A stretch of 64,000 nt of DNA from Actinokineospora inagensis DSM 44258 (GTDB lineage: Bacteria; Actinomycetota; Actinomycetes; Mycobacteriales; Pseudonocardiaceae): NCBI RefSeq assembly GCF_000482865.1, contig NZ_AXWW01000039.1, positions 20,450 to 84,449 on the forward strand, read 5' to 3'. A model generated the notes under the pieces. It had not been told where the DNA came from. It made no database searches and saw only the letters and a program-made list of their open reading frames with translations. This document shows, one piece after another, positions 57,120 through 64,000 of this stretch (its first letter is position 1; every line of letters begins with the position of its first letter). Made by a program: the position numbers and the translations under genes.

Positions 57120-58943
57120 GTGACAAAGCGGGTGTACCTCAGCTCTGCGCCGGACGACCGGGCCGCTGCCGACGAGGTCGAGGCGGTGGTGCGGGCCTGC
57201 GGTTTCCCGGTGACCCGTGGGCGGGACCTGACCCCGTTCGGCGGGGTGACGGACCCGCAGCGCCAGGCCGTCGACGAGGCCACCGTGTTCCTTGCGGTCG
57301 CCACGCCCGGTTACCTGGAGCCGCACGTCTGCCAATGGGAGTTCACCCGGGCGGTGCTCGCCGCCCAGCGACTCGGTGACCCCGGCCGGCGGATCATCGC
57401 GGTGGGTTCCGAGCCGACCGGGGTGGCCACGGCGGTGTCCCTCGACCAGGCGGCGGAGGCGGTGGCCGCTGGGTGCGCGGAGCCGCTGGGCGGGGCGGCG
57501 GTGGAATCCCTGTGTCGGCCGAGGCGGTTTGTGGGCCGCTATTCCGAGCTGTGGCGGGTGCACACTTCACCGTCCCCGACGGCCGTCGTGGGGTCGCCGG
57601 GGAGCGGGAAGTCGGCGCTCGCTGAGCAGTACGGGGTGCTGTTCCGCACCGCGTACCCGGGCGGCGTCGAGTCGATCAGCCTGGCAGGCGCGGACCTGCT
57701 CGCCTGGTACGCCGCCGACCTGCGGGCGATCGCGCGGCGCCGGTTCGGCGTCGACCTCGCCGACCTGGGGTTCGACGACGCCCGGGACACCGTCGCCGAC
57801 CTCTGCACGGCGGCCGGGCAGGACGTGTGCTGGATCTTGGACGGCGTGCCACCCGGTTTCCCGGCCGAGCGGCTCGTGCTGCCGTCTCCCCGGGTGCGGA
57901 CACTGCTCACGACCACGTCGTCTTCGGGTTTCGCCCAGGTCGGCCTGGCCGAGCGGTGTGTCGAGCCGGTCGAGCCGAACCCGGTGCTGGCCTTCGCCGC
58001 CGCCCTGGACTCGATTCCGTTCCCGGGTGACCTCTTGGCCGAGGGAGCCGCGTCCCCGCTCGGCTCCCGCGCGCCGATGGTGGTCGCCGAGGTGCTTGAC
58101 GGGGGCGTCTTGCACCCCGTGGACCAGACCGACTCCGCCGGTCGGCAGTTGTGGCGGTTGCACCCCGGCGCGGCCGCTGAAATCCGCCGAACAGCAGGAG
58201 CAGCCGCTGAGCGTGCCGCCGTAGTACTGGGGCGCGCCGTGGCCGATCCGTCGGTAGACCTGACTGTCCTCCGGCACGCCGTGCACGTGGCGAAGTCCGT
58301 CCCCGCGCGCACCGGCGAACCCCTCTTGCGCGTAGTGGCCGAACGGCTTGAGGAGCGCGGTGACACCGCCGCCGCTTATACCGTCCGGTCAAGCCTGGGG
58401 GACAACCTCGCGGCGGCCCGGTTGGCTCTCGCCGCCGGTGACGCGACCGCCGTGCTCCAGCACGCCGCGCTACTCAACGGCGACAGCGTCACCGAGCACC
58501 GCGCCAGGTATCTGACCGCAGCAGCACACGACCTGGCCAACACCTCTTGCCCTGTCTTCGACGAGTGGGAGGTAGAGCCCGTGTGGGCCACCGAGTCCGA
58601 ACGGTTCAGCATGGCCCTGACCAGGGTGCGGGCACTACGTCGCCGTGGGCACTACCGGCCCGCGCGCGAACTCGTCGAAGAACTCATCCCCAGGATCGAG
58701 CGCACTTCACCCACACCGTCCCACAAAGGTGAGTGGCCGGTCGCCGCTATCGAGCACGCACACCTGTTGTCGCTAACCGGCTATGTTGACGCTGCCTGCG
58801 CACAAGCGTCGGAAGTCCTATCCGTGTTCGAGACCGCCCGCCTTTCCCGACACCGATTGGCGCAAGAGGCCCGACGAATTCTGGCGACCCACGACCCCGA
58901 CGTGCAGCCCAAGCGGTGGTCGTTCAGAGGAATATTCCACTAG
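57120..58943 (+). CDS. TIR-NB-ARC-TPR protein (STAND-type immune sensor)
   Basis: 607 aa from GTG 57120, where the TIR domain begins; the frame is open to 57057. Residues ~3-100 form a TIR domain: KRVYLSSAPDDRAAADEVEAV, DLTPFGG, AVDEATVFLAVATPGYLEP and CQWEFTRAV, whose Glu fits the catalytic acid of NAD-cleaving TIRs. The NTPase carries Walker A VGSPGSGKSA (Lys164) and DVCWILDGV as a Walker B-like strand. The C-terminal ~300 residues are helical repeats (VRSSLGDNLAAARLAL, RALRRRGHYRPARELVEEL) as in TPR sensors. A single-protein TIR-STAND design is known among antiphage systems. Next to a transposase remnant and other NB-ARC genes. Defence is inferred from architecture. Confidence 0.75.
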   Translation: MTKRVYLSSAPDDRAAADEVEAVVRACGFPVTRGRDLTPFGGVTDPQRQAVDEATVFLAVATPGYLEPHVCQWEFTRAVLAAQRLGDPGRRIIAVGSEPTGVATAVSLDQAAEAVAAGCAEPLGGAAVESLCRPRRFVGRYSELWRVHTSPSPTAVVGSPGSGKSALAEQYGVLFRTAYPGGVESISLAGADLLAWYAADLRAIARRRFGVDLADLGFDDARDTVADLCTAAGQDVCWILDGVPPGFPAERLVLPSPRVRTLLTTTSSSGFAQVGLAERCVEPVEPNPVLAFAAALDSIPFPGDLLAEGAASPLGSRAPMVVAEVLDGGVLHPVDQTDSAGRQLWRLHPGAAAEIRRTAGAAAERAAVVLGRAVADPSVDLTVLRHAVHVAKSVPARTGEPLLRVVAERLEERGDTAAAYTVRSSLGDNLAAARLALAAGDATAVLQHAALLNGDSVTEHRARYLTAAAHDLANTSCPVFDEWEVEPVWATESERFSMALTRVRALRRRGHYRPARELVEELIPRIERTSPTPSHKGEWPVAAIEHAHLLSLTGYVDAACAQASEVLSVFETARLSRHRLAQEARRILATHDPDVQPKRWSFRGIFH

Positions 58944-58946
58944 GCC

Positions 58947-59222
58947 CGGGTATCCGACCACAACGACCACCACACCCTGCGCCCGCTCGTCCAAGCGGTG
59001 CCCCGGATACGCCAACCCAGCCGCACGCGCCGGTCACGACCGGACAAAGTCCACGCCGACAAAGCCCACGACGTACGCGAACACCGCTGGGTCGTCGAAC
59101 GCACCCACACCTGGCTCACCAACGGTTACCGCCGACTCACCGGCCGCTGGGAACGTCTCGCCCGCAACCACCTCGCCCGCACCACCCTCATCTGCTTCAA
59201 GAACCCCCATGCGACGTGCTCT
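58947..59222 (+). pseudogene. decayed IS5-type transposase fragment
   Basis: A continuous frame starts right after the TIR-STAND stop with RVSDHNDHHTLRPLVQAVPRI at its head, then RPDKVHADKAHDVREH, then RWVVERTHTWLTNGYRRL and LARTTLICFKNP. This is the C-terminal part of an IS5-family DDE transposase. The usual ~25 residues between the KAxD block and HRWVVERT (WLR..GI..RIARRG..S..LG) are missing, and there is no N-terminal half. It is a fragment with an internal deletion, ending at the stop of the convergent gene. Confidence 0.75.
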
Positions 59223-60165
59223 AAGCCCAGCCGATGCCGTAGGACAACGCGGGCCGCAGGTTGGTGAACTCGGCTCGCACCTCGCCGGTGCTGTCAACCA
59301 GCAGGTCGGGCCGTTCCGCGACCGGGTCGGCGACCTCCCGGGACAGCACCCCGTCGATCCGCCACGCCCGCGGCGGCCGGTGGCCCGGCTCGAACCGAAC
59401 GTTGACGGTGAACAGGTCGCACGCGAACTGCGGTGTGCAGCAGCAGTACGGCGCCATCACCGGCGCCCGCACCCGGAAGAAGAAGTCGTGCTCGTCGCCC
59501 ACGCCGAGCGGGCGCGGTGGGCGCAACCGGAACGCCACCCGGTCGGCGGACACCATCCGCGGCGCGAGCACGGCACCACCGGCGATCTCGTCGATCCCCA
59601 GCGCAGCCAGGTCCACCGGCCCGTCGCCGGGCGCGGACCGGCCGACCGAGACGGCGTGCTCGACGTCCACCAGGTTGGGGCGGTGGCTGACAATCCGCCG
59701 CGTCTCGAACATCTCGACGTGGTCGCCGCGTAGGGCCACCTGCACCGCCAGCCGCTTGGTGTGCCAGGGAACCCCGGCGTCGATGACGGGGACCTCGGCC
59801 GCGTACGCGAGTTCCGCGACGAGGCGCACCACCTGGTTGGCCCGGCGTTGGATGGTCCGCACGTCCCGTTCGGCGACCCGGCCGTACCCGGCGAGCCGGT
59901 TCAGGTAGCCGCTGTTGCCGGGGTTGTCCAGACCGAACACCACCCCGGCCAGCTCCCGCCAGCCCGGCGCCAACCGGCCGACCAGGTCCCGCACCGTCGC
60001 GATCACCCGGTCCCGCACGACCCCCGGCGGGTCGCCCGCCCGCACCCCCGACAGCTCCCGCAGGACCGGACCGGCCGCTCGCGGCAGCGCGACCTGGTGC
60101 ACGCCAAGCCCCTTGCGCAGCGACCGCAGTTCCCGGTCGAGCAGATCCTCGTTGTCCACACTCAT
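59221..60165 (-). CDS. uncharacterised actinobacterial protein with HTH-like N-terminal half
   Basis: About 314 aa. Start uncertain: ATG 60165 is adjoined by AAGGG with no spacer, GTG 60159 has AAGGG at a 6-base spacer, GTG 60180 is also open. Residues ~1-130 are helical (LDRELRSLRKGLGVHQVALPRA ... VRDRVIATVRDLVGRLAPG) and include AERDVRTIQRRANQVVRLVAEL, which resembles a recognition helix. The C-terminal half is beta-rich, with the unusual cluster YCCCTPQFACDLFTVNVRF. No family is recognised. It is divergent from the XRE-NB-ARC gene across a large palindrome, so the two may be co-regulated. Confidence 0.55.
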   Translation of the reverse strand: MSVDNEDLLDRELRSLRKGLGVHQVALPRAAGPVLRELSGVRAGDPPGVVRDRVIATVRDLVGRLAPGWRELAGVVFGLDNPGNSGYLNRLAGYGRVAERDVRTIQRRANQVVRLVAELAYAAEVPVIDAGVPWHTKRLAVQVALRGDHVEMFETRRIVSHRPNLVDVEHAVSVGRSAPGDGPVDLAALGIDEIAGGAVLAPRMVSADRVAFRLRPPRPLGVGDEHDFFFRVRAPVMAPYCCCTPQFACDLFTVNVRFEPGHRPPRAWRIDGVLSREVADPVAERPDLLVDSTGEVRAEFTNLRPALSYGIGWA

Positions 60166-60227
60166 CCCTTCGCCCGACACCGGCCCCGATCCTATTTTCG
60201 CCCCGCCCCGAGTGGACCTGCCAGGGT

Positions 60228-60265
60228 GTTTCCGGAATTTTCCGACATCGGAAAAACCAGGAAAC
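60228..60265. promoter_or_regulatory. 38-bp nested dyad operator between divergent genes
   Basis: Perfect symmetry around 60246/60247: outer arms GTTTCC (60228-60233) and GGAAAC (60260-60265), inner arms TTTTCCGA (60238-60245) and TCGGAAAA (60248-60255), with 4-base unpaired gaps. It stands out as AT-rich and lies between the start of the uncharacterised gene (minus) and the XRE-NB-ARC gene (plus). Probable binding site of the encoded XRE regulator. Confidence 0.65.
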
Positions 60266-60482
60266 GGGCAACAGTGGCGCCGGACGGCCGGAGCGCCGCA
60301 CGATGGCTCCGGTCGGGATTACCGACCACACCACACGAATGAAGGGGCCACATCGTGCACACCCATCTTCTGGCTATTGTGCTGCGCACCTTCGGTCTGC
60401 TCGGATGACCGGGTCCACCCGCGAGCAGCCGGACGCCGCCCGCGGGTGGGTCGCCCCGGCCGAGCGCGAAGAACCTGGAGCC

Positions 60483-62645
60483 ATGACCGAATTCGGAGCC
60501 GAACTCCGCCGCCGCCGCGAAGCGGCCGGTCTCACACTGGAGGTTGTCGGCCTGCGGGCCAGCATCAGCATCGGGTACCTCAGTCGCATCGAGCGCGGGA
60601 TGGTCGCGGTCAAACCGGAGATCGGCGCCGCGTGCGACCGGGCCGTGGACGCGGGCGGAGACCTGCTCGCGTTGCTCGACGGCCGCCCCGGGTTGCTTCG
60701 CGGCCTCCCGCCGGTCACCCGGCACTTCCTGGGTCGTGACGACGCCCTGGACCGGTTGTCGTCCGTGCTGCTCGGCGACGAGGTCCGGATCGGGGTCGTG
60801 CACGGCCTCCCCGGGGTCGGCAAGACGACGGTCGCGGTCACCGCCGCGCGGCGGGCCGAGAAGCGGTTCCCGGACGGCACCCTGTACCTCGACCTGCGCG
60901 GACACACCCCCGGCACGGACCCGATGACGCCCCGCGCCGCGCTGCACTCCCTGCTGGGCATGCTCGCCGACCCGGCCGAGCGGGTCCCGTGGGACGTCGA
61001 CGGGTGCGCGAACCTGCTACAGGACCTGGTTCGTGGCAAGGCGATCCTGTTCGTGTTCGACAACGTGGCGAGCGCGGCGCAGATCCGGTCGCTGCTGCCC
61101 GCCGAGCCGCGCTGCCGGGTGCTGGTCACCAGCCGGGGCAGGCTGCCCGCCCTCGACGAGGCCTGGCACCAGCCGCTGGGCATGCTCGACCTGGCCGACG
61201 CGGTCGCGTTGTTCCGTTCGGTGGCGGGCGATCGGGGGCCGACCGGCTCCGAGGTCGAGGACATCGTGGAGCTGTGCGGGCGGCTTCCGCTGGCCGTCCG
61301 GATCGCGGCCGCGCGGTTCGTGGTCGGTGGCGCCCCTCGGTTGCGGGAGCGGCTGATCGATGAACGAACCCGGTTGACGACCCTCGACGACGGCGAACGC
61401 GGGGTCGCGGCGGCGTTCGCATTGTCCTATGCGGCACTGACAGACCCGGAACGGTCGGTGTTCGGGCTGCTGGCGGTACACCCCGGTCCGGTCGTGGAGT
61501 TCGACGCGGTCGAGGCGATGGCGGCGCTGCCGGTCGGCGAGGCGGAGGTTCTGCTGGAACGGTTGCACGACGCCGGTCTGATCGACATCGGAGTGGACGG
61601 CACCGTCGCCGTGCACGACCTGGTGCGCGCCTTCGCCGTTCGCCACGCGATGCCCACCGGGGACGAGCGGGATGCCGCCGTCGCGCGGTTGGTTGATTAC
61701 GCGCTCGCCCGCGTGTTCGCGGCGGACGAGTTGATGGAACCCGCTCGCTACCGTCCCGAGGTGGACTGCGTCGCGAAAGTGAGCTTCGACGACGACGTGG
61801 CGGCGTTGACGTGGCTGCGGGCGCACTGGCCGACGCTGGCGCGAGTCGTGGATCTCGCCGCCCGACACGGCTTATACCGGCACTGCTGGCAATCGGCGTA
61901 CATCATGCGGGCGTTCTTCTTCCGCGACAAGCTCTACGAGCCCTGGCGGCGCACCCACCTCAGAGCGTTGGAAGCCGCGCAAACACTCGACGACCTGTCC
62001 GCGACGGCGATGATCCTGCACAACCTGGGCATGGCCTGCATCGACGCGGGCGAAATAGCGGAGGCGATCGACTACCACTGCCGCGCCCTGCACGCCTTCA
62101 CAACGGCGGGGGATGAACGCGGCCGCGTCGACGCGATGTCGAGTCTTGCCTGGGCCCGGCTGTACAAGCAATCCCAGCACGAAATGAGCGCGGCGGTGCT
62201 GGACCTGAACTCCGCGCTCGCCGCCTACCGGGCCGCCGGCCGCACGCGGAATGTCGCCATCACGTTGCGCGGCATCGCTCTGGCACTCACCGGGCTGGGC
62301 AAGCACGCCGAGGCACTTGTCGCGGCCGAAGAGGCGCGGGCGCAGCCGGATCAGCAGCCGGTCGACCAGTTGATGGCACTCAACATGATCGCCTGGGTTC
62401 GGTTCAACTCAGGCGAACTCGACCTGGCCGCCCACCACTACACCCAGGCCGCGGCACTGGCCGAACTCGCGGCCAGCCGGTACGAACTGGCGCGCGCGTG
62501 CACCGGCCTGGGCAACATCGCCGCCAGCCGATCCGACCACGCCGCCGCGCGAGCACACTGGGAGCGGGCGGACCGACAAGACGACAGATTGGTGCCCGCT
62601 GTCCTCAACGAGGCCCGCGTGCGCCGCGAATTGAGCGGAGTTTGA
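60483..62645 (+). CDS. XRE-NB-ARC-TPR regulator/STAND protein
   Basis: 720 aa from ATG 60483. Residues 1-60: XRE helix-turn-helix (FGAELRRRREAAGLTLEVVG, SIGYLSRIERG). Residues ~85-400: NB-ARC with Walker A HGLPGVGKTT (Lys114), RFPDGTLYLDLRGH, Walker B AILFVFDNV, sensor VLVTSRGRL, GLPL-like CGRLPLAVRIAA and MHD-like VHDLVRAFAV. Residues ~440-715: TPR repeats (ATAMILHNLGMACIDAGEIAEA, YELARACTGLGNIAASRSD). All ATPase motifs look intact, unlike the NB-ARC protein at 14185-15666. The SEFIR gene starts 3 bases after its stop, so the two are a translational unit: sensor/regulator plus effector-like partner. Confidence 0.86.
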   Translation: MTEFGAELRRRREAAGLTLEVVGLRASISIGYLSRIERGMVAVKPEIGAACDRAVDAGGDLLALLDGRPGLLRGLPPVTRHFLGRDDALDRLSSVLLGDEVRIGVVHGLPGVGKTTVAVTAARRAEKRFPDGTLYLDLRGHTPGTDPMTPRAALHSLLGMLADPAERVPWDVDGCANLLQDLVRGKAILFVFDNVASAAQIRSLLPAEPRCRVLVTSRGRLPALDEAWHQPLGMLDLADAVALFRSVAGDRGPTGSEVEDIVELCGRLPLAVRIAAARFVVGGAPRLRERLIDERTRLTTLDDGERGVAAAFALSYAALTDPERSVFGLLAVHPGPVVEFDAVEAMAALPVGEAEVLLERLHDAGLIDIGVDGTVAVHDLVRAFAVRHAMPTGDERDAAVARLVDYALARVFAADELMEPARYRPEVDCVAKVSFDDDVAALTWLRAHWPTLARVVDLAARHGLYRHCWQSAYIMRAFFFRDKLYEPWRRTHLRALEAAQTLDDLSATAMILHNLGMACIDAGEIAEAIDYHCRALHAFTTAGDERGRVDAMSSLAWARLYKQSQHEMSAAVLDLNSALAAYRAAGRTRNVAITLRGIALALTGLGKHAEALVAAEEARAQPDQQPVDQLMALNMIAWVRFNSGELDLAAHHYTQAAALAELAASRYELARACTGLGNIAASRSDHAAARAHWERADRQDDRLVPAVLNEARVRRELSGV

Positions 62646-62648
62646 CCG

Positions 62649-63251
62649 ATGCCGAGGGTCTTCCTGTCCTACACCCATGACAGCCCGGAACACCGCGACG
62701 AAGTCCGGTACTTCGCCGAGCGCCTGGTGGAGTCCGGTGTGGACGTCTGCCTGGACCAGTGGCACCTCGGCGGGCGGCAGGACTGGTACGTGTGGGCTCT
62801 CGCCGAGATCCCGGCCGCGGATTTCGTGCTGGTGGTCGGTTCGCCGCGGTACCGGATCGCGGGGGATGGGCAGGCCGCTGCTGAGGACAATCGGGGGCTG
62901 CAGGCGGAGGCGGCGATTCTGCGGGATCTGTTGCAGCACGATCGGGGGGTGTGGACGGGGAAGATCCTGCCGGTGCTGTTGCCGGGGCATGAGCCGGACG
63001 AGATTCCGCTGTTCTTGCAGCCGTTGGGGGCTGATCACTATCGGGTGGGGTATGACGCGGAGGGGATGGAGGATTTGCTGCGGGTGCTGCTGGGGCAGCC
63101 GCCGTATATTCGGCCGGAGCTGGGTCGGCGGCCGGTTCTGCCCGCGCGGTCCACGCCTCGGGTGGGGGAGCGGGGGCGGGTGTACAACTCGATCAGGGGG
63201 ACGGTGAACGGGACGGTGATTCAGGCGGGGGGAGATGTGCATTTGGGGTGA
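62649..63251 (+). CDS. SEFIR/TIR-domain protein
   Basis: 200 aa from ATG 62649, 3 bases after the XRE-NB-ARC stop. Residues ~1-130 match SEFIR domains: PRVFLSYTHDSPEHRDEVRYF, then LVESGVDVCLDQWHL, then ADFVLVVGSPRYR, then GKILPVLLPGHEPDEIPLFL. The C-terminal tail YNSIRGTVNGTVIQAGGDVHLG-like segment (~178-200) resembles the short N-x-SGxVxGxVVQAxxI module found on many actinobacterial conflict-system proteins. It probably acts as adaptor or effector triggered by the upstream STAND protein. The 3' half shifts to G-rich codons (GGG, GCG), unlike the 5' half. Confidence 0.8.
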   Translation: MPRVFLSYTHDSPEHRDEVRYFAERLVESGVDVCLDQWHLGGRQDWYVWALAEIPAADFVLVVGSPRYRIAGDGQAAAEDNRGLQAEAAILRDLLQHDRGVWTGKILPVLLPGHEPDEIPLFLQPLGADHYRVGYDAEGMEDLLRVLLGQPPYIRPELGRRPVLPARSTPRVGERGRVYNSIRGTVNGTVIQAGGDVHLG

Positions 63252-63333
63252 CACTGGGCCTCGGCTGCGCCTCGGGGTTCGGCCTGGTCGCCTTCGGCGA
63301 CGCCGGCCTCGGGCGCCGGATTTTGCGGGCTGT

Positions 63334-63482
63334 GCCCGCTGGGGTGAAGTTGTTTTGTTTGGGGCCCCTAGCGGTGGCCTGGGTAAGGCTAAAAGGCGGG
63401 GCCACTGGAAAGACGTGGCCTTACCCGCTGGCTGGCTTAGGCCACCGCTTCCCCCAAACAAAACAACTTCACCCCAGCGGGC
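63334..63482. repeat. ~149-bp element with ~45-bp inverted termini, intact copy
   Basis: The left arm (63334-63380) begins GCCCGCTGGGGTGAAG, continues with TTGTTTTGTTTGGGG and ends AGCGGTGGCCT. The right arm (63439-63482) is its reverse complement with a few bases missing. The 58-base centre holds further small hairpins (GGCCAC/GTGGCC; GGGTAAGGC/GCCTTACCC). It has no coding capacity. It resembles a MITE or a very long REP-like element. Confidence 0.75.
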
Positions 63483-63684
63483 GGTTGGGATCGGCGGGTT
63501 TCGAGGCGCGGTGGTTGGGGGTGGCGCTTTGTCGATGTGGAGGATCTTGGCCGGGGTGCTCGGAGCGCGCCGTTGGGTATGTGAAAACCTGGCGCATTTT
63601 CGTGCGGACTGCTGGTCCTGGTGCTAGAGGGACTGCTTGTCGCCTTCGGCGACGCCGCTGGATTGCGCCAGATAAAGCGGTGGT

Positions 63685-63790
63685 GCCCGTTGTGGTGAAG
63701 TTGTTTTGTTTGGGGCCCCTGGCGGTGGCCTGGGTAAGGCTAAAAGGCGGGGCCACTGGAAAGCGTGGCCTTACCCGCCAGCCAGCTTAG
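63685..63790. repeat. second copy of the inverted-repeat element, right arm missing
   Basis: Bases 63685-63790 repeat the left arm and centre of the element at 63334 with few changes (left arm, TGGGTAAGGCTAAAAGGC, GGCCACTGG, CTTACCCG). Identity ends at CTTAG, where the intact copy continues GCCACCGC and this one continues ACCCTGTCTCGTG, the apparent end of the insertion sequence. Confidence 0.7.
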
Positions 63791-64000
63791 ACCCTGTCTC
63801 GTGTGGTTGGTCTTGGTGTGGGATGATCCACTTTGTGGATGAGTTGTCGTTGCGGTTGGTGCCGGATGAGTTGTGGGCGTTGGTGGAGCCGTTGATCCCG
63901 GGTTTTGTGTCTCGTCCGCAGGGTGGTGGGACGGCGCCGTTGGATGATCGGGCGGTGTTCACCGCGATCGTGTTCGTGGTGACCAGTGGGTGTGCGTGGC
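63790..64000 (+). mobile_element. left end of an IS5-family insertion sequence
   Basis: The break in the repeat copy at CTTAG followed by GACCCTGTCTCGTG marks the likely left terminus. TTAG fits the YTAR target preference of one IS5 subgroup. The transposase gene starts 33 bases inside. The right end lies outside the window, so inverted termini and target duplication cannot be verified. Confidence 0.6.
63823..64000 (+). CDS. IS5-family transposase, N-terminal part (runs off the window)
   Basis: ATG 63823; 59 codons are visible to the window edge. The sequence LRLVPDELWALVEPLIPGF, then RPQGGGTAPLDDRAVFTAIV and TSGCAW is the typical N-terminal DUF4096-type region of actinobacterial IS5 transposases (usual length ~250-280 aa). 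The frame is intact as far as it goes. The fragment at 58947-59222 belongs to the same family but covers the opposite end of the protein. Confidence 0.88.
   Translation, partial: MIHFVDELSLRLVPDELWALVEPLIPGFVSRPQGGGTAPLDDRAVFTAIVFVVTSGCAW

Larger units (their letters stand above)
63252..63822. other. non-coding region with duplicated inverted-repeat element
   Basis: 571 bases between the SEFIR gene and the insertion sequence. An open frame runs through most of it, but its protein is the translated repeat twice over and has no family features. The content is two related repeat copies described separately, each preceded by a small hairpin GTCGCC-TTC-GGCGAC (63287 and 63643 areas), plus about 150 bases of spacer. 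Confidence 0.6.

Noticed and set aside
63248..63790. 180-codon frame between the SEFIR gene and the IS
   Set aside because: The predicted protein consists of the same repeat translated twice (KLFCLGPLAVAWVRLKGG) and changes sense at each arm; the DNA is a structured repeat.

Overview
The window is very GC-rich, tightly packed, uses many GTG starts and codes in the style of a filamentous actinomycete. S8 proteases, a CebR-type sugar operator, NB-ARC/TPR proteins, IS5-type transposases and a large NRPS locus fit Pseudonocardiaceae-like Actinobacteria. This taxonomic placement is inference from gene style; no rRNA is present.

Layout. (1) 1-8.9 kb: the 3' part of a subtilisin-like protease, then a three-gene operon (VMAP-like protein, MoxR ATPase, vWA/SAV_2336-like protein). 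It resembles the vWA-MoxR-VMAP conflict systems, but its caspase-like and trypsin-like domains both appear to have lost their catalytic residues. (2) 8.9-15.7 kb: a secreted proteinase K-like protease, a Crp/Fnr regulator, a dynamin-like GTPase, a GT-B-like protein and an NB-ARC-like protein with a destroyed P-loop. (3) 15.7-18.3 kb: a tandem repeat array, a divergent ArsR/MFS pair with a clear operator, and a small CBM48-like protein. (4) 18.3-49.2 kb: a biosynthetic locus with a PBP-type (SurE-like) stand-alone thioesterase, two NRPSs (about 2,510 and 6,320 aa; eight modules), an MFS exporter and an MbtH-like protein. (5) 49.2-54.5 kb: a second tandem repeat array, then a sugar ABC transporter split over both strands with a LacI regulator and a CebR-type operator. 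(6) 54.5-57 kb: a PGM1-related ATP-grasp ligase, a YchJ-like protein and a MerR regulator. (7) 57-64 kb: a defence-like stretch with a TIR-NB-ARC-TPR protein, a decayed IS5-type transposase, an uncharacterised protein, an XRE-NB-ARC-TPR regulator coupled to a SEFIR/TIR protein, a duplicated long inverted-repeat element and the start of an IS5-family insertion sequence that appears to interrupt one copy.

How the NRPS locus should work. Modules read A-T, C-T-E (no A domain), C-A-T(Ser), C-A-T-E, C-A-T, C-A-T-E, C-A-T, C-A-T-E. Condensation-domain types agree with the epimerases, so the product should be an octapeptide of strictly alternating L/D configuration. The line ends in an epimerase with no thioesterase, and a stand-alone PBP-type thioesterase lies just upstream. 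Release by head-to-tail cyclisation is therefore the best model. The product would be a cyclic D,L-alternating octapeptide with three adjacent positions selected by acidic-pocket A domains (possibly cationic residues). A perfect Crp-type palindrome lies upstream of the locus. These are predictions from sequence reading only; no searches were run.
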